A DNA stretch of 64,000 bases from Carnegiea gigantea (lineage: Eukaryota; Streptophyta; Magnoliopsida; Caryophyllales; Cactaceae): NCBI GenBank assembly GCA_029747015.1, contig JAKOGI010000343.1:626151-690150 (forward strand), written 5' to 3'. This document shows positions 22,816 through 35,163 of the stretch, piece after piece. Below the pieces are notes generated by a model that saw nothing but the letters and a program-made list of their open reading frames with translations, was not told the origin of the DNA and made no database searches. The translations under genes were made by a program, and so were the position numbers. The number at the start of each line of letters is the position of its first letter. Positions within the stretch are counted from its first letter, which is position 1.

Positions 22816-25800
22816 AAAGAACTCTAGAGTGGAAAGTCTGACCTAGTGGAACTTGAAGAATGGATTCGAGGAATGGAGAAAGTTTTCACTGTAATAGAGA
22901 TTCCAGGGGATTAAAAAAAAAAAAAGGTGAACATTGCAATATTTTATCTAACGGGTGAAACCGATATTTGATGGAACATTGTTAAGAATAGGCTGTTAGA
23001 GCCTGACTTCACTTCGAGTAGATTTCCAGAAGAACTTACCACAACACTCCAGATTACTAAGTGGGAACTGACAAATGCACATGGTGCGGTAGCCCAGAGC
23101 ACCTCGTTGCTTGTTCCTGAAAACTGAAGGCTATAGATCAGGGCTCTTACTTTCAAGGCCCATAGCTGTAGGAAACGCTTGTGTGTTGAGCAAGAAGGAA
23201 GCTAACATCTCTGATGCAGTAGTTACTGAAGCTCTCTTTTAATTTCGAAGCCATTTTATCTATTGATTGATTCAATTGCCACTCATTCATTTATATTCAC
23301 ACGATCTGCCATGTAACTGAACCTTAAGAACAAGGCGGCATAAACCAATTATAGAATCAAGTTATCCAATGGCTATAGAATTGAGTGTTCTACATCTCAT
23401 AAATTTATTTCAATTATTATTGGTGAGATAGTTTCCCCTGAAGTTCTGATTCAATTTGACTGGTTAGACTCTGATATCATTTTGAAAATGAGCTGGTTGT
23501 ATACTTATGGGGTCAAGATAGGTTGTGATGACCCTAAGGTTGTTTCAAGAAAAGAACAAGGGAGAGAAATATGTTTTATAGTCAAAGAGGGGAAAAACCT
23601 TGTCCTTTAAAATTTGTTATAAAGCTAAGTGAGCTCTTATGTCCAGGACATATTGTGCATTGGTGTTATACTATTAACATTCAACTTAAGGACGAAAAAG
23701 TAGAAGACATCCCTATAATTTGTGAGTTCAGAGAAGTTTTTCAAAAAAGTTACCGGGACTGCTCTGCCAAGAGAAAATGATTATGAGATTGAATTCATCT
23801 CTGGCGACTAATCTATCTCAAAAATCTCATATCGTATGGCCCTAACTGAGCTTAAGGAACTACAAATTCAGCTAGATGAGCTGTTACAAATAGGCTTTAA
23901 TAGGCCAAGTGTATCACCATGGGGTGCCCTAGTTTTGATTGTAAAGAACAAGAATGGAACCTTGAGGTTATGTATTGATTTCAAAGACCTGAACAAGATC
24001 ACCATCAAAACCACATACCATACCCATCACCCTAAGTAGATGACTTATTTGATCAACTGCAGGGAGCAGGGTCTGATCTAAGATTGATTTGAGGTTAGGG
24101 TACCATACCCATCAACTTCGCATTATACCTGAATACATTACCAAAACCACACTACGTACCATGTATGGGTCATGATGAATTCACTGCAATGCCTTTTGGC
24201 CTAATTAATGGCCCCGCGGCCTTTGCGGATCTTATGAATAGAGTTTTAACCCATATCTAGACAAGTTGTGGTGGTGTACATAAAAGATGTCTTGAAATAC
24301 TCCAAGGACAAAGATAAGCATACTGTTCATTTGAGGACAGTGTTACAGACCTTAAGGGAGCATCAATTACATAGCAAATATAAGAAGTATGAGTATTGGT
24401 TTGAAGTAATGGTGTGTTTGGGACATATGGTATTAAAGGAAGAAATTAAGGCTGATTTGCAAAAGGGGAAAGCAGTTACAAAGTGCCCAAGACCCACCAA
24501 TGCACTGAGATTAGCAACTGTTTGAGTTTAGTAGGGAATGATCGAGTTCAGGAAGGATTTGACAAATATCATCTTCCTTGACCAATTGTTGAAGAAAGCT
24601 ATAAAGTTAGCAAGAAGTTAAACTGGTGGCTTATGCCTCCCAAAAACTCAAGCCTTATGAGAAAGATTGCCTACCCATGATATGGAGTTAGCAGCTGCAG
24701 TTTTTGCAGTGAAAATTTGGAGACATTACTAATATGGGGTACCATGCAGAATCAATACTGATCATCAAAGCTCAAAGTACATCTTCACCCGGAAAAAGCT
24801 TAATCTACATGAAACATTAGTGTGGCAGATCCAATGTCAACCAAGAAAGATAAATATTATGGCAGGTGCCCTGAATAAGAAGGCGCAACATACCTTGAGC
24901 ACTGTAGTAACTACTCAATTGAATATTTTGAGAGAGCTTGAGGACTTAGCCATTCAATTAATGTCGAACGGAAAGGCGAATGTTCAATTGCTGGCACTTA
25001 CCTTATAGCCCTCCCTGATGGAGGAAATTAGAGTAAATCAGGATAGTAATCCTGAATTACAAAGGATAAAGCAGAATCTTGAGAAAGGGATTCAATTTCA
25101 ATAGATTTTATCATGGGATTCTCTCATATATTGTGTCTGATCTCTCAGATATAGTGTCTGATAGGGATCAGAGATTTCAAGCCTGTTCTGGCACGCACTT
25201 TAAGGAGCCTTTGGAACTAGATTGAACTTTAGTAGTTCTTATCATCCTGAAATGGATGGGCAAGCATCTAAAAATATCAATGGATGAACTCTTCTAAGTT
25301 GGCACCTGTAGTGCTTCACGACCAACATTTGCATTTGAAGAAAGTATGGAACTCCCAGCAGCCAACATTGTGATAGCACTAGGAGAGATTCCTTCATTAA
25401 ACATCAGGATAAAATGACGGCAGACATTGACAACAAATCATCTTATGGGTCATAAAGATCTTCTTCAACATTTAATAAGGTGGCATATCTCAGAAGACTC
25501 TTGAAAGCATACCATTAGAACCGACAGAAAAGCCATGTTGAGAAAAGAAAGAGATTCCTGGGATTTTCGGTATATGATAAAGTTTTTCAGAAAGTCTCAC
25601 CAACTAAGGGTGTACGGAGGTTGCATTGCGACTTAAATTGAGGTCAAGATCTTCTGGACTATACCAGTCCCTGAGAAGGTCGAATTCTATAATTTGTCTA
25701 CCAAATCTGCCTATATGACTCAAACATGTGCATAACATGTTCTGTGTTCCTTACCTCACAACTCAGGTAATACATTTCAGATCCTGACCATGCTGTCATA

Positions 25801-25938
25801 ATCAAATCCATTGCAGTCATTGAGGATCTTGTATTTTAAGAGCATCCAATTTAGATATTGGATCACAGGACGAAGTAGTTAAATATCAAGTAGATACCTT
25901 AGATCAAATTGCCTTGGGCAAATCATACCTCCCCAGAA
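22816..25938 (+). pseudogene. Gag-pol remnants of gypsy element 1
   Basis: Domains appear in order on the plus strand, all broken. Gag is at about 22850-23060 (EEWIRGMEKVF, YLTGETD). Protease is near 23262 (LIDSIATHSFI, with the Gly of D-S/T-G replaced by Ile). RT is at 23836-24290 ([28 protein letters not shown]). RNase H is at 24820-24900 and an integrase trace at about 25150-25260 (SDRDQRFQ). The RT active site reads YIKDVL where FIDDIL would be expected, so a catalytic Asp is lost. The 3' part resembles the integrase tail and chromodomain before it fuses to the truncated LTR at 25939. No functional protein is possible. Confidence 0.75.
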
Positions 25939-28221
25939 GCTAGTTTAAGTTTGAAGTGATAGCTTTGGATTATTTTGTATTTGATTTTGCAATCCTTGTC
26001 ATTATAAATGATTATGGTAATATTAGTATTGTTTTGGCTGAGTAAATAGTGAATTTATTGGGGGTTTATGAGAAGAAAAGCCTGCAAGCATGTGCTGATT
26101 GAGCTGTCAACAAACCTGAAATAAGGGCCACTTCGAGGCTAAACTGGTACTGTTTGGAACATCCAAAATTCATGATTTTTGGTGTAGTGATATCTTGATG
26201 TGTTAGCTTTCAATAGGCTTTGGAATTACTCAATTTTGAGTTGTGTGCACAAAGTTATGACCAATTTACTCAAGACTATGCAGAATATTTTAAAACTGGG
26301 AACTGAACTGGAACAGTAACTTTACGAAAAACCTGGTATTGATTACGTCACTGAAAAATCATGATTTTTTGTTTGTTCAATGAGTTATCTTTCAAATGCC
26401 TTTGGAATCGCCTTACTCTGAGTTCTGTGGAAAAAGTTATGGTCGTTTTGCTACGACTGCGCAGATTGGACTGAAATGGTGCATGTTTGTTTTCTACTCT
26501 AATTTTAGGGACCTTACTATGGGAATCATACTTGGTGTCCTGAATAAATGTTTTAGTGGACATTATGAGCTTTTCATATTGTGATTTTACATCTTATTTG
26601 GAGGTCGGGAGTGAAAGATATGGATTTTCTAATGCAGACCAATGGTAACATGAGTGTATGCAGAAATCGGGACATCTGGAAATATTTTAAGAAGTTTCTA
26701 TACAATTATGGGTATTGCAAGAAAATTACAAATTGTAGTGAGTTCAACAAGTTTGTTATTGCATAAAAGCTTACTTGTGTTTGAGAACCCAGTTAAGCGA
26801 GTATGAAAATAAAATTTGGGAAGTAAGCAGAGTAATAACTCAAAATCAGTGTCCTTTGGACCAAGTTAGGGTGTTATATGAGTTTTTATGAACCTCACAG
26901 CACCCCTTATGGCATAAACCATTTGTCACCCATTTAAGAAGCATTAACCATTCCATTATCCATTTCAGAAGTATGACACTTTTCATTATCCATTTCAAAA
27001 ACATCAAAAACTCATATTCCATTTATTTCAATTGAAATCTTTTCATTATCACCTCAATCATTTCCATTTGGTCTATTTTGCTTCAATTTATTGTATTTCA
27101 AGTTCAATAACCTTAACTGATGTATTAATCAATTCATTTTGATTTAACTTGTCTTATATTGAATTAAAATCAGTTTATTATATTGAAATGCACAAGTTAT
27201 GTATCCTATTTCATTACTCAATTTCTGTTACACATACTTTTACTTACTCAATTATGCGAGTAAGAATTATTTACTGACTACACATACGTACAATGACATT
27301 TATGAAATAGAATTGAGGCCTAGTTATCGTTTCCCATTTTGCATAAGTGTTATCAAGTCAGAATACATTTATCAAGTCAGATGACATTTATGAAACAGCT
27401 GACTTGTATCAAGTCAGCTGACATTTTTAAAGACTCAAGGTACGTCCATAGCCTGTATCTTTATAAATCAGAGTTCATTTATCAAAGTATCATGTTTGGT
27501 AAGTATATCAATGAATCAGTTTACACAGTTATTTATCAGTTAATTAGTGACCCCGTCAGTTATCATCTATAGGGCTTACGCCCTTCAGTTACCCGCACGG
27601 CTTCAGGCCAGGTCCCCGATCGGCTTGGCAGGTGTACACCTATCCATAGATCGTAACAGTATTAAGGGGTTCACTATCAGATAATAACTAGCAATGCAGC
27701 TTTACATTTATCTCACTCACTGTTTTTAACTTAAAGTGAATTGTAAAGCGGGCCCAACTAATGTTTCAATGATCATTTAACAATTCAGGAACGCATGTAC
27801 TGAGCTTCGGTTTACAGTTCGAAATATTTTCATGTTTTGTTTTAGGCAAATGCTCAGAGAATTGCCCTCATGCTAACAAATCAGCTGAAGAGAATAAGTG
27901 AAGCAGGGAAATCCAGGCGGATTAGAAGTAATACAGTATGTACATACCTTAAAGCTGTATATTGAATTCTTCTGTGGATGAAGATGTAGACTATATAGTG
28001 ATTTATTTTACTATGGTTTATAAACCCTTCATTGGTTAACACTTGATGTGAGTGTATATGTTTGAGGTTATGCTTAGCTATATTATTTATAGCACTCATG
28101 TTTCAAGCCTTGTCCTTTTGGACGGCGGTAATGCCCCTATCATTGGGTTATCTAGATTATTATTAAGGGATTTATGAAGGAGGATATAAACAGTGAAACA
28201 TGTTTAATTTGGGGCGTTGCA
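25939..28221 (+). repeat. 3' LTR of gypsy element 1, 5'-truncated
   Basis: It matches the 5' LTR from gctagtttaag (12819) to the ending gcgttgca. The first 836 bases are missing, and the join ccagaa/gctag is where pol and LTR meet. It keeps the uninterrupted target of the TR-GAG-like insertion (tattgtatttcaagttc, 27092-27108). Confidence 0.88.
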
Positions 28222-28367
28222 CTTATAATGCCCATTATTTGTGAACTACATCTGACTTCTTGCAAATTAATCATATAATTCAACTCCATCTAAAAATTCT
28301 AGCCTGTACCCCTTTCGACCTACTAAAAATCTTTTATATATCCACCTCAGATTGGTGGTCTATCCAT
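28222..28367 (-). pseudogene. tnp2: tnp2 first coding exon, N-terminal piece
   Basis: On the minus strand an ATG at 28367-28365 opens a frame that, after a one-base slip, reads RWIYKRFLVGRKGYR then EFLDGVELYD. This is the start of the transposase-associated domain of CACTA transposases. A splice-acceptor-like tttgaatggtag ends five bases upstream of the ATG. The gypsy element 1 insertion at 28221 interrupts the exon about 49 codons in; the continuation is at 11982-11796. Confidence 0.7.
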
Positions 28368-29519
28368 ATTATCTACCATTCAAAATATATACGTAAATTG
28401 GTTATTTATAATGATAGAAATAGTTATTAAATTTTACTTCATATACAGGTAAATTAATGATTTACTTATTACTATACTATTTTATCATATGTTATAGTCA
28501 ACATATGATGGATAAAAACAACATATTATGAGAATTAAGTCATGATATAAACATATTCATATGTATGAAATTGCTGTCCAAACTTGTGACATTTACACCA
28601 ATAATAACGACATTCACAGCAAAAATAACATATTTTTTCCCTTTCGCAATGTGCTTTCTCTTATGACCCATCTCCTTCATATTAATTATCAACCAAAAAT
28701 TACAAACTAAAATATGTACTGAATACTAATCTATTGTTTAATATACATAACAACATAAAACATATTGATATTTAACAAACAATTTGTTAAATTTTAGGTC
28801 TAACACACGAAATAAAAATTACAAAAGTTATCCAAATCATACGTAACAACATATAATATTTTGACAAGTACGGAATAATAATCTAATAATTGCTTGTTAA
28901 ATGTTCACTCCCAATCCTAACCATGATAACATCCAAACCATTATTTAACAAATTCATTGTAGATCATACTTTCATTGTTGACATTATGCTCAACATAATT
29001 AAAATTTAGACATTATACACCATAAATTAAAAAATATATTCTTCAATTGAACATTTCTAATACTAAACAATTACTAATAATACATAACAATTACTTAAGA
29101 ATGTACATGAAAACAACCAAATTTGCAAACCAAAATTAACAAATAACATATTACATAATTAATTGACTACAAGTTATCAAACCACTAACGTCCCATATGC
29201 TATACCTTTTTCATAACCATCAATTATATGTATCTTTCTTCAACATAATTTTCACAAATTACTCAACATAATTCCCACAACCATCAATTGTCACATAACT
29301 ACTAAATTATATCTCAACTTTTACAAATCTACAACTAAATCTACTACCTATTTAGGAAGAATTACTTACCTGAAAATATTAAATAAAGTGGGCCACAAAT
29401 GGCAGTGGATTTTGAGGACGGTCAGTGGCGGAGACCGGCACAAGGGCGGCGAACCTCGAGGGTAATTTCTCTCTGAGGCTCTTGCTGAGTGAAACGCATG
29501 AAAATGAAACTGAAAACTT
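28368..29519 (-). other. CACTA 5' untranslated region with a probable intron
   Basis: A strong plant splice donor on the minus strand (ttcag followed by gtaagtaatt, near 29370) and the acceptor near 28373 would define an intron of about 1 kb. The intron is AT-rich, as plant introns are. The sequence 29384-29480 is richer in GC and would be the untranslated first exon. Confidence 0.5.
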
Positions 29520-29884
29520 CACTAAGGGGTTTAATTAATGGTCTGACGGAATATTCCGTCGGACAGTCCGTCGTAACAGTGATCCAATGAGTTTTTCGAT
29601 AAAATATTCAGTCGGACCAAATTTTTTTCAAAAATTTTTCAAAAAATTTTGAAACTTTCCCTGCCGTTGAACGGCTAAAATATGCCAGAGACTGACGGAA
29701 TTTCCGTCAGAGCTCCAATAGAATTACATAATTCCGTCGGAACCTCTGACAGAAAGTGCATCTGTAGGAAAATCCGTCACCCACTTCATCCTTTTCAAAA
29801 TTCCGCCGTTAATCCATCGGACTATCCGACGGCCTGAAAATCGGTTGGAATATTCTGTTAGGAAAACCCGAATTTTTAGTAGTG
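29520..29884 (-). repeat. CACTA subterminal repeats and terminal inverted repeat
   Basis: The TIR at 29873-29884 reads CACTACTAAAAA on the minus strand. Between 29540 and 29860 the motif tccgtcgga and close variants (tccgtcaga, tccatcgga, tccgacgg) recur about ten times in both orientations. This is the expected landscape for TNPA-like protein binding. The flanking base triplet after the end is tgt. Confidence 0.82.
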
Positions 29885-30757
29885 TGTGTAAAGGTTTCAA
29901 TTGCTAAACTAAATATCATGTAAGCCTAAAAGAAATCTTTGTCTCTTAAGACCACAAAAAATGGATATATAGAAGAGGCTGCCCATTAAGGATATTTTGG
30001 AAGGTAATTTAGAAACTAGATGATATATAGTCATATACTATAGTTCCAATGACCAAGGTAATGACGATAGAGACAAAAAAGTTTAAAGGACTACTCTTAT
30101 AGTGAAAATCCAACTGATAAAATCCAACGCATAGGAGATAAAAATTAATAAGTCTTGGATAACTAGCTTTTCTAACTATACGAAAACCCATAAGAAAAAT
30201 GTTATGAAAATCAGTGACAATTGAAAAATTACCATTAATCCCTCTTATTAAGGAGTATACGTGCAAGATGAGAATGACGAAAAAGACTTTCGTCAGTAAC
30301 AAAAGAGGTTAGGCAAGATGACAAATTTCCATGTCCTGTGAAATAAGTAGAATGAGCTTTGAACCTATGTGAAATACTAGGGATTGAAGTATGAGTCTGG
30401 AACGAAAATTATTGAGTACATGACTAGAACTATTGGTGACCCTAATCATGAGGATGAATAAGTAAAAGATATGATTATGAAAATTTGTTACGAATCCACC
30501 AATACTAATCCAAATAGCATCTGTATCCGAATACATACATGCTTAGAGGAATACAATAAATATGAATTATGTGCTTACATGGATAGTGACTGTTCTGTAT
30601 GCTTTAGGGAAAAGAACCCTACTTATAGGATTCATGCAAAAAATGAAGAACATTCTTTACAAGTAGAATTGCTAATAATAGCATAATAACCCATAGTAAT
30701 GCCATAGACAGACTACCCATTGAGATAAGAGGAGCCCAACATATTATACCAGTTCTA
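29885..30757. other. Unassigned AT-rich sequence
   Basis: No gene or repeat family is recognised. Open frames at 30009-30302 (minus) and 30471-30686 (plus) show no family motif. This is the DNA immediately outside the CACTA end. Confidence 0.4.
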
Positions 30758-30838
30758 AATGACACTTATGATGTTTACTAGCCTAGGCATTTCTATTGGT
30801 AAAAGACCTTATTCTGTTGGCAAAGTGTTCGGCAAATT

Positions 30839-30904
<66 letters not shown>

Positions 30905-30963
30905 TATATATATGTATACATATATATATATACACATATATATGTATATAGATATAGATATAC

Positions 30964-31016
<53 letters not shown>

Positions 31017-31248
31017 CTGCTAGATCGTTGGTAAAAACTCTGATGATGAAAATTCTACCAATAGATAATGGCAATTTGCTGACAATTCTATTACCGACAA
31101 ATAAGTGTATGTTGGAAAATGTTATACTAACATACCTTATTTCTGTGGGTAAAACTTATTTGCAATAACCAGATTCAGATGGTAAAGCGAATAGTGACAA
31201 ATTATTATGGGTTCAAAATAATATAGCGTACTCCTTTTGGTAATAGTG
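30758..31248. mobile_element. Possible non-autonomous CACTA remnant
   Basis: The right edge reads ccttttggtaatagtg, the inverse of a CACTATTACCAAAAGG-type terminus. The interior repeats ttggtaaaa, ttaccgacaaa and ttggcaaa words that resemble subterminal repeats. I cannot find a matching left terminus; an AT microsatellite interrupts the left half. Confidence 0.35.
30838..31013. repeat. (AT)n microsatellite with AC/GT interruptions
   Basis: Nearly pure AT dinucleotides over about 175 bases. Reading frames on both strands here are Tyr/Ile repeats with no coding value. Confidence 0.95.
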
Positions 31249-31256
31249 TGTGTCTA

Positions 31257-31257
31257 T

Positions 31258-31354
<97 letters not shown>

Positions 31355-31360
31355 CCACAG

Positions 31361-31406
<46 letters not shown>

Positions 31407-31451
31407 CTATATATAATGTATATACATATACATATATAGACTATATATATA

Positions 31452-31538
<87 letters not shown>
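31257..31538. repeat. Second (AT)n / (GT)n microsatellite block
   Basis: catacata repeats, long AT runs at about 31280-31504, and a terminal (GT)n at 31505-31537. Confidence 0.95.
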
Positions 31539-31935
31539 ACATGTGTACAAACCTATGCCTTGTAGCTAGCCCTAATGCTATAAGCAAAATTAATATTAAC
31601 TAGAATAGAGATACAAAATGGATTTCATTTCACTAATAGAATTCAGAATATGACAAAATGTCATCCTCAAGTCACATAATTTACGTAGCTATTCAGTATG
31701 AGCAGAAAAGGAAAAAATGCATTGAAAAAATGTATCAATTTATCTAGCTGAAGCCCATTCTTCTTCATACCCTTCTTTCTTCTCCCATTCTTGATCATTT
31801 TTCTTATCTCGTTATGCAACGATTTGAAACCATCTGGACCAACAATAAAGAGACAAAAAGAAAAGTTGAATAAAGGGGGGGCTAATGAAGAACTCGTCAA
31901 TCAGCTTGAAGAAATTTAACTCATAAGTATATTGT
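31539..31935. other. No gene recognised
   Basis: AT-rich sequence with a 77-codon minus-strand frame (31900-31667) that shows no known motif. Confidence 0.4.
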
Positions 31936-32230
31936 GCTTTTTGGCAAAATTAGCGATTCAAGTAACGGATAGCAGTTCAAGTAGTGGGTAACTATTTAGG
32001 CAATGGATATCACTTCTAATTTAGCTGATAGCCGACAGCTATTTAGATGAGCGGTTGAAACATATGTGTTTGGCAAATTTAGCTACTTTTGAATGCTAAA
32101 GCGACTTTTGGCCAAAAAATATGAAACACCACTTTTGAATGCCAAAAGCTTATACTATTAGCTTTTCAGAAATGCTGCTTAAAGTGCTAAACAGTGTTTA
32201 AAATGCTAAACTACCTGATTGGTGCACTGA
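31936..32230. mobile_element. hAT-like MITE remnant
   Basis: The sequence contains tttggcaaaattagcg, gctgatagc, gacagctatttagatgagcg, gtgtttggcaaatttagct and ccaaaagctt words. This type of tttggcaaa...gctaaa repeat is common in plant hAT-derived MITEs. No clean TIRs or target duplication could be defined, so extent and class are tentative. Confidence 0.45.
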
Positions 32231-32268
32231 CTTGGGTTGTGTTCAGCAATAGCATTTTGAGTAGCGTC

Positions 32269-32992
32269 TAATTTGTGACCTCATCAGTTATCAGTTAAAG
32301 GGCATTGCCCATCGGTTACCCATGTGGCTTCAGGCCAGGTCCCTTGATCGACTTAGCAAGTATATGCCTATCCACAGATCGTAACAGTTACCAGGGGTTC
32401 ACTATCAGATAATAATTAGCAATGTAATTTTATTTCATCTCATTCCTGGTTTTAGATTAAAATGAATTGCAATACGGGCCTAATTAGTTATTGAATTATC
32501 ATTTAACAATACAAAGATGCATGTACTAAGCTTCGGTTCATAGTTTGAAATGTTTTCATATTTTGTTTTATTAAAATGTTCAGTGAATAGCCCATAGCCG
32601 GGCAGGACGACTGAAGGTGGTAAGTGAGTAAGAAAGTCAAAACAAAAAGGAATAGTGATGTGTTAGTGCTGAGATGTTTTGAGCATTGTATTATGAAACA
32701 TTTTGATGTTAAAGCTATATACTCTACAAGAGTTATGATATTTTAATGTAAAACCTAGAATAGTTAAATGGTTTGATGTTAAAACTGTTTATTTATGGTT
32801 TGATGAGTTATAATTGTGTGAATGCCTTTTGATGGAAATCATTAATTAGCATTGCTAAAATTTATCATTTACAAGTAAGGCCTTGTCCTTTTGGACGGCA
32901 GCAATGCTCTGATCACTTGGGATATTACTTCTAATTGGCAAAACTATCGAAGAGAACAAAATGAGCAAAATATGTACATTTGGGGTGTTACA
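32269..32992 (+). repeat. 5' LTR of gypsy element 2, left part missing
   Basis: It aligns with the last 725 or so bases of the 3' LTR (from about 40658), sharing gggcattgccc, caggtccc, gatcgacttag, and the ending ggtgttaca. About 1.77 kb of the LTR 5' end is absent. Confidence 0.85.
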
Positions 32993-32996
32993 GAAT

Positions 32997-33008
32997 TGGT
33001 ATCAAAGC
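32997..33008 (+). other. Primer-binding site of gypsy element 2 (tRNA-iMet)
   Basis: TGGTATCAAAGC differs from the initiator tRNA-Met complement TGGTATCAGAGC by one base and sits four bases after the LTR. Confidence 0.8.
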
Positions 33009-33171
33009 CAAGTTTTGATTTTTGCTGATGGGATACGGAGTATGGAGTTTAGATATATGAGGGCGAGAAGGGTTATTAGTAAGGAATATCGTATACTTTT
33101 AGACACTTGTGATATTAGAAATGCATGTTGCTTAGCTTCTATATGCCCCTTATTTGTGTTTTCCTTGCTAG

Positions 33172-33960
33172 ATGGATCCCTACGCAATCAACATGATGCC
33201 TAGAACATCTGTGGCCGCTTACATTTCACTATTGCATGCTACTATTATAACTCACGCACAAGACCCTTTCTCTGAGTTTCATAGCATCACGGTCCGTGCA
33301 GACAGATTGCTATGGTCCTTATCGATAGTTGATCCGTGGGTAGAATTCAGACTCTATTATCATCATTTCATAATAACGGGGAACCCAGGCTGGGACTGAC
33401 CTAGGTTCTAGGTCTAGGGGGCTTAAGCTACCATCAATTCAGAGTTATTGTTGAAGGAGGAGTTTGAGCAGAGGGTGCTTAGTATGGAGACTCTTCAGTA
33501 TGCCTTTCTATTACATCAGGCACATCCCCCGGCTGCACCACGTGCACTAGCAGAGGGACCACCTTCGCTGCCTGCTCCGGACATCTGACTGATACTCGAC
33601 AATCCTAGGGAGGCTCACGTGGTGGTGGATCTCCCTGATATACCAGAGATTGTAGTAGCTAGTTCTGAGGACAAGGCCATGGAGGATTTCGCGGGCCATC
33701 TGGAGGAGGAGGATGATCTCGAGGAGGATCAGGACACTGATGAGGCAGTGGTGGAGCAACAGTGGGATTAGAAGATTGACGGGATGATAGTGGAGCAGTA
33801 GGTTGAGCAGGAGGCTAACGAGGTAGAGTCAGGAGTGTCAGACAGCAGCTTCGATTCAGGTGAAGAGGCGAAGGGTGAGTCCGATCCAGATTACGATCTG
33901 TCTAGGGATCATTAGGTTGTTTCAGGATTGCACCTGAGTGGGTTACGTTTTGAGCCCTAA
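33172..33960 (+). pseudogene. Extra sense ORF upstream of gag, unknown function
   Basis: One frame of 263 codons runs from ATG (33172) to TAA (33960), broken by seven in-frame TAG/TGA/TAA codons, mostly of the kind produced by C-to-T change. The N-terminal half has AQDPFSEFHSITVRADRLLW and IVDPWVEFRLYYHHFI, which look globular. The middle reads KEEFEQRVLSMETLQYAFLL and is Pro-rich after it. The C-terminal third is very acidic (EEEDDLEEDQDTDEAVVE, SDSSFDSGEEAKGESDPDYD). It lies between primer site and gag, where chromoviruses normally have only leader, and follows a splice-acceptor-like ccttgctag. I do not recognise the family. Sister element 1 keeps only the start context ATGGATCC. Confidence 0.6.
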
Positions 33961-34439
33961 ATGTATATATATGGTATGGTCAGATTGGATAGTTGTATTT
34001 TATGTAGCATATGACATTGTATATAGTTAGTCCAATCCTCTCCGACCGTGATGACATGGTCTGTTTCTCTCTTCGATCATGTAATGGATCTAGTGTCTTG
34101 GGGCTAGTTAGTGTTTGGGTATGAGACAAAACTGACTTTACCTAGTCAGATGTGATATATTTTGCTGATCATGTATATAAGCAGGTAGCTATGTGTGTAA
34201 ATAAGCAGTTATGAAATGATATACTGAAGCTTTGGGTTTATTTTCAATAATATTTGAGTTATATTAAATGTATTTATTAGGCATGCTTATCTTACGCGTT
34301 TGGCTATTTCAGTGACTGAATTGTTTTATTTAATATATGATGTGAATGTCTGAATCAGTGTAGAACAATGTAGAGGTTCATACAGAGGAAATCTCGTATC
34401 ATAGCTAGAGATCGGGTGATAAAGCCTCCCATCATGTGC
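33961..34439 (+). other. Spacer between extra ORF and gag
   Basis: No reading frame is recognised; the stretch is TA-rich and may be untranslated RNA between the two ORFs. Confidence 0.4.
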
Positions 34440-35160
34440 CACTAAATTTTGGGCAAATGCCACCATTCCCTCCTGAGTTAGCTAACAACATTGAGGACCC
34501 AAACTACTCGCTAGCCTTAGTAGCTGAACTGATGAAGCAGATTCCCCTAGTACATACTAAAACCCCTCCTAAAGAGGATAAACTAGCCGATAGGGTAGCA
34601 TGAAGTAACCCTAAAGTGTATGATAGAACTTATGACCCAGTAGTATTGGAGGAATGGGTAAGGGGGATAGAGAAAATTTTTGCAGTGGTAGAGGTGCCAG
34701 AAGAAAATAAAGTAAACACTGAGATGTATCATTTGACTGGTGAAGCTGATATATGTGGAACGCGGTTAAGGATAAGGTCATAGGGCACGAATTCACATAC
34801 AGTAAATTCTTGAGTGAGTTGAGAGCAAAATTTTACCTAATTATGGTCTAAAGGCAAAAGGAGAAAGAGTTTATGGAGCTGAAAATGAGTGGTAACATGA
34901 TTGTGATGCAGTATGCCGGTAAGTTCATAGAATTATCCAGGTTTGTTCCTGAGTTTGCATCATCTAAAAGGTTGAAGACGAAAAGGTTTGAAGAGGGTTT
35001 AGCCTCCTATATTCGGAATTAGTTTGCTGGGTAACCAATTTTGACTTACCAAGAGCTATATGGGCGAGCTGCTAAAGTGGAGCGAGTAAAGACAGAGTTG
35101 AGAGCCCTGAACCCAATCAACCAAAAGAGAAAGGGGTTTGAGTGAGAAACTTCGAGTGAG
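34440..35160 (+). pseudogene. Gag of gypsy element 2, broken
   Basis: Readable segments include LVAELMKQIPLVHTKTPPKE, YDPVVLEEWVRGIEKIF and NTEMYHLTGEAD. These match the start of the chromovirus retrotrans_gag domain (the EEWLRGIEKIF motif). Stops and frame changes interrupt the remainder up to the zinc-knuckle ORF. Gag would form the particle. Confidence 0.7.
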
Positions 35161-35163
35161 AGT

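Larger units (their letters stand above)
11983..28221 (+). mobile_element. Chromovirus-type (Tekay/Del-like) Ty3/gypsy element, element 1, degenerate
   Basis: A 5' LTR (11983-20871, interrupted by another element), a tRNA-iMet primer site at 20876, decayed gag-pol remnants on the plus strand, and a 3' LTR (25939-28221) are present. The flanks are attat at 11978-11982 and cttat at 28222-28226, a target duplication with one mismatch. The sequence outside both ends rejoins the same tnp2 exon. The 3' LTR lacks about the first 836 bases and is fused directly to the end of pol, so a deletion followed insertion. Assignment to the Tekay/Del branch rests on resemblance of its RT and C-terminal remnants to element 2. 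Confidence 0.85.

Noticed and set aside
30759..31439. Tyr/Ile-rich frames on both strands
   Set aside because: Translation of AT microsatellites.
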